Positions 61,754 through 64,000 of a DNA stretch of 64,000 nucleotides are shown piece after piece; position 1 is the stretch's first letter; the number at the start of each line of letters is the position of its first letter. This DNA is from Clostridia bacterium. GTDB taxonomy: Bacteria; Bacillota; Clostridia; Oscillospirales; Acutalibacteraceae. Made by a program: the position numbers and the translations under genes. The notes below the pieces were generated by a model. That model saw only the letters and a list, made by a program, of their open reading frames with translations. It made no database searches and was not told the DNA's origin. The stretch is taken from positions 124,001 through 188,000 of the forward strand of contig JAFXFC010000048.1 in NCBI GenBank assembly GCA_017513525.1, read 5' to 3'.

Positions 61754-62938
61754 TTGCTTACCAAAAAAGATATTTTCGCTAAAAGTTCATTTATAGCATG
61801 GGCAATAGCGGTGGGAGCGTATTTTTTTCAATTTCCGTTTTCTAAACTTTCTTCGCTTATTTTACCGTTTTTGTTCATTTATATAGCTTTACAAATTCCC
61901 AACATAAAAATTCCTAAAAATAAAGTTTATTTGTCACTGTTAGCATTATTTGTGGTGTTTATGTGTTTCCAGGGGATCCGAGCGATTGTCTTGGGGATTT
62001 CATTCAGCAGAATATTGCGTTTTGCGGCAATATTGACTGTAATACCTTTTTCCTGTTTTATTAAGGATGAAAACTTTAATCAGAAAAAAGAATTATTCCT
62101 TAATCTTGCAATGATTAAAAGTATTATTCTGATATTTATCGGAACAATAATTGTTCATGACGGTGATTTCAGAGTATTCAGGGATTGGGCTTACTCATTC
62201 GGGCTTGGTGATATTTATTTCCTGAATAGATTTATACCGAAGGTTCAGGTTCACGGCAACGCACTTTTAGTAATTGCTTTTATGCTTGATTGTTTAAGTG
62301 ATAAAAAAATTACCAAGAGAAAAATTCTTCTGTTATTAGGTGTACTGGTTGCAGGCAATTTTGCTTTTATTCTTGCACTTCTTGCATTTATTGCATGGCA
62401 AGCCGGTACTTTTGCAATAAAATTAGCAAAAAGAAATAAATATGTGAAATACATTTCAATAGCAGTAATTATTATTGCTGTTGCAGTGCTTGTGCCGTAT
62501 TTTATTTCAAAAATAGTAGAAAAAGCTGCGACTTCCAATGCTGTAAGACTGGAACAAGCTAAAGTTTTTCTTGATGCTAATCCATTCATCGGAGACGGGC
62601 TCGGCTGTTGGGTCACTGCACAGACAGAGCATTTAAGTTATAACGGTGAAATTTATTTTGAATTACAAACGCTTTACATTTTCAAACAAGTCGGAATTAT
62701 AACGCTGTTACTTTTTTATGCAGTAACACTGATTCCTATGTATTATGCGGGCAAGAATAGATTTATTTTCTATCTCATATATCTTTTCTTCAGTTTCTGG
62801 AATCCGTATTGTTTCGATGTAACGCAAATAATTACAATAATTCTTGCGATCAACATATCGCAATTAGGAGAAGTAAATGATAAAATCGCTTATTACAGTA
62901 TACCATCCGGGTTGCTGCGTCAAAGAAAACATTCGTAA
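61754..62938 (+). CDS. O-antigen ligase/polymerase-like membrane protein
   Basis: 394 aa, about ten membrane helices, start TTG 61754 8 nt after AGGAG. A loop with ANPFIGDGLGCWVTAQTEH resembles the periplasmic-side motif (P..G.G.G) of Wzy/WaaL-type polymerases. Polymerises or ligates polysaccharide units by analogy. The last 62 nt overlap the next glycosyltransferase gene. Confidence 0.75.
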   Translation: MLTKKDIFAKSSFIAWAIAVGAYFFQFPFSKLSSLILPFLFIYIALQIPNIKIPKNKVYLSLLALFVVFMCFQGIRAIVLGISFSRILRFAAILTVIPFSCFIKDENFNQKKELFLNLAMIKSIILIFIGTIIVHDGDFRVFRDWAYSFGLGDIYFLNRFIPKVQVHGNALLVIAFMLDCLSDKKITKRKILLLLGVLVAGNFAFILALLAFIAWQAGTFAIKLAKRNKYVKYISIAVIIIAVAVLVPYFISKIVEKAATSNAVRLEQAKVFLDANPFIGDGLGCWVTAQTEHLSYNGEIYFELQTLYIFKQVGIITLLLFYAVTLIPMYYAGKNRFIFYLIYLFFSFWNPYCFDVTQIITIILAINISQLGEVNDKIAYYSIPSGLLRQRKHS

Positions 62939-63737
62939 TATTGCACTTCAAACAGATGAAGTTTATATTTGCGACAACAGTCCTCAAAAAAGTGAAGAGC
63001 TTTGTGACTTTAATATTGACAATAAGATAAATTATATCTGGTTTGGTGAAAACTTAGGTTTATCAAAGGCTTTTAATAAAGTTCTTCTGGAACAAAGCTT
63101 TAATGACGATGACTATATTATTTTCTTTGATCAGGATTCCAGCATTTCCGAAGGTCATATCCAAAAACTTATCAGTGAATTTGAAGCATTAGAAGAGCAG
63201 GGAGAACAAATAGGTTGCATTGCTCCGGTATTTTTTAATACCAGCAATAATACAGTTGAAAGCCCTCGCGCAAAAACACCTTTAAATGAGCATTCTTTCA
63301 AAGTTGCAAGTGTAATAACTTCATCAATGCTTTGTAAATACAAAGATATAAAAGCGATAAATTTCTGGAATGAACGTGTTTTTCTTGATATGGCAGACTG
63401 GGATATATCATGGCGTCTTCAGGAAAGCGGAAAAATTTGTGTAATGACAGATGCTGTTACTCTCAAGCACAGTCTCGGCGAAGGTGAAAAAAAGGTCGGT
63501 CCGCTGAAGATCAGGGTAGGCAGTGCATTCCGTGAGTATTATCAGACCAGAGAATGTTTATATCTTCTCACAAAGAAATATACACCGCTTAAATTTAAGA
63601 TACGGTTTTTGGCCATGCTTTCCGTTCGTCCTGTCATTCATTTATTGTTTTTGAACAATCGTAAAGCAAGGTTAAAATATATAATTAAAGGTATTAAAGA
63701 TTTTTTCTGTAAAAAAACAGGAGAATTGAAATTATAA
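62877..63737 (+). CDS. Glycosyltransferase family 2, rhamnosyltransferase-like
   Basis: 286 aa. LITVYHPGCCVKENIRNIALQ, FGENLGLSKAFNKVL and FFDQDSSIS (DxD) followed by FLDMADWDISWRL fit the WbbL/RgpB-type rhamnosyltransferases. It starts inside the polymerase gene with AGGAG upstream; next to rfbA, dTDP-rhamnose as donor is plausible (inference). Confidence 0.85.
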   Translation: MIKSLITVYHPGCCVKENIRNIALQTDEVYICDNSPQKSEELCDFNIDNKINYIWFGENLGLSKAFNKVLLEQSFNDDDYIIFFDQDSSISEGHIQKLISEFEALEEQGEQIGCIAPVFFNTSNNTVESPRAKTPLNEHSFKVASVITSSMLCKYKDIKAINFWNERVFLDMADWDISWRLQESGKICVMTDAVTLKHSLGEGEKKVGPLKIRVGSAFREYYQTRECLYLLTKKYTPLKFKIRFLAMLSVRPVIHLLFLNNRKARLKYIIKGIKDFFCKKTGELKL

Positions 63738-63752
63738 AGGAGGTCACTCAAT

Positions 63753-64000
63753 ATGAAAGGTATCATACTCGCCGGAGGCTCCGGAACAAGACTTTATCCG
63801 CTTACAAAGGTAACTTCCAAACAGCTTCTTCCGATTTATGATAAACCCATGATTTATTATCCGATGTCTGTTCTTATGAACGCAGGTATACGCGATATTT
63901 TAATTATTTCGACACCGCAGGACACCCCACGCTTTCAGGAGCTTTTAGGTGACGGTCATCAGTTTGGTGTTGAGCTTTCATATGCTGTTCAGCCTTCTCC
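63753..64000 (+). CDS. rfbA: Glucose-1-phosphate thymidylyltransferase (5' part)
   Basis: The first 82 codons are visible; the gene runs off the window. [20 protein letters not shown] carries the nucleotide-binding GGxGTRL motif; [21 protein letters not shown] and [17 protein letters not shown] are diagnostic for RfbA/RmlA. First step of dTDP-L-rhamnose synthesis from glucose-1-phosphate and dTTP. AAAGGAGG precedes the ATG by about 9 nt. Confidence 0.93.
   Translation, partial: MKGIILAGGSGTRLYPLTKVTSKQLLPIYDKPMIYYPMSVLMNAGIRDILIISTPQDTPRFQELLGDGHQFGVELSYAVQPS

Overview
This window is chromosomal DNA of a low-GC, anaerobic, spore-forming Firmicute, most likely a gut or rumen Clostridia of the Ruminococcaceae/Oscillospirales type. 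The evidence for that placement is the gene order (yicC-remA-gmk-rpoZ-priA-def-fmt-yugP-rsmB-rlmN-stp-prkC-rsgA), SAM-I and FMN riboswitches, many TTG starts behind strong AGGAG ribosome sites, SpoVM- and SipL-like sporulation genes, and many intracellular glycoside hydrolases. The genus is inference. Both ends are cut: a pseudouridine synthase on the left and an RfbA-like nucleotidyltransferase on the right.

Layout. 1-13.4 kb is a tightly packed housekeeping run: rRNA/tRNA modification, RNA turnover, RNA polymerase omega, PriA, formyl-Met processing, and a PASTA kinase/PP2C phosphatase pair next to RsgA. 13.5-15.4 kb holds a 48-aa membrane protein, a tiny spoVM, a tyrosine phosphatase and a GH43 protein. 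15.4-21 kb is an accessory sugar-metabolism block (DHDPS-like aldolase, HAD phosphatase, two Gfo/Idh dehydrogenases, GNAT, IMPase) running into rimM-trmD. 22.3-27.5 kb has ptsH, uvrC, rsmD, coaD, a coiled-coil protein, a DUF4830 protein and an RsuA-type synthase. 27.7-33.2 kb has a CdaR-like regulator, then ftsE-ftsX-M23 activator-S41 protease, a cell-division/peptidoglycan module. 33.3-37.4 kb has ComEA, a phosphoesterase, DUF378, riboswitch-controlled metK and a riboflavin ECF S component. 37.4-48 kb has a WYL regulator, a PPTase-like protein with lost catalytic residues, GH35, a PrsA-like foldase, GH36, a HAD protein, a membrane protein and a second phosphoesterase. 47.9-56.6 kb has AlaX, TrmB, SipL-like, serine dehydratase, two G3E (CobW-type) GTPases and GH2. 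56.8-60.7 kb has htpG, two tRNAs and GH13. 60.8-64 kb starts a polysaccharide locus (two GT2 enzymes, a polymerase-like membrane protein, rfbA).

I find no transposase, phage, CRISPR array, restriction or toxin system, so no classical defence or mobile system is present. The most unusual items are: (1) two copies of a palindromic element between convergent genes that share an almost identical core while their outer arms differ but stay self-complementary, one followed by a GC-rich multi-hairpin; (2) an S41 protease in the ftsEX operon with Asn at the catalytic Lys position; (3) a PPTase-like protein without its metal ligands, encoded between a WYL regulator and a beta-galactosidase; (4) two G3E GTPases, one with a Cys/His-rich tandem repeat and one fused to a TIGR03943-like domain, upstream of a GH2 enzyme; (5) a 22-23 residue spoVM gene easily missed by gene callers; and (6) a promoter followed at once by a terminator-like hairpin upstream of the polysaccharide genes.
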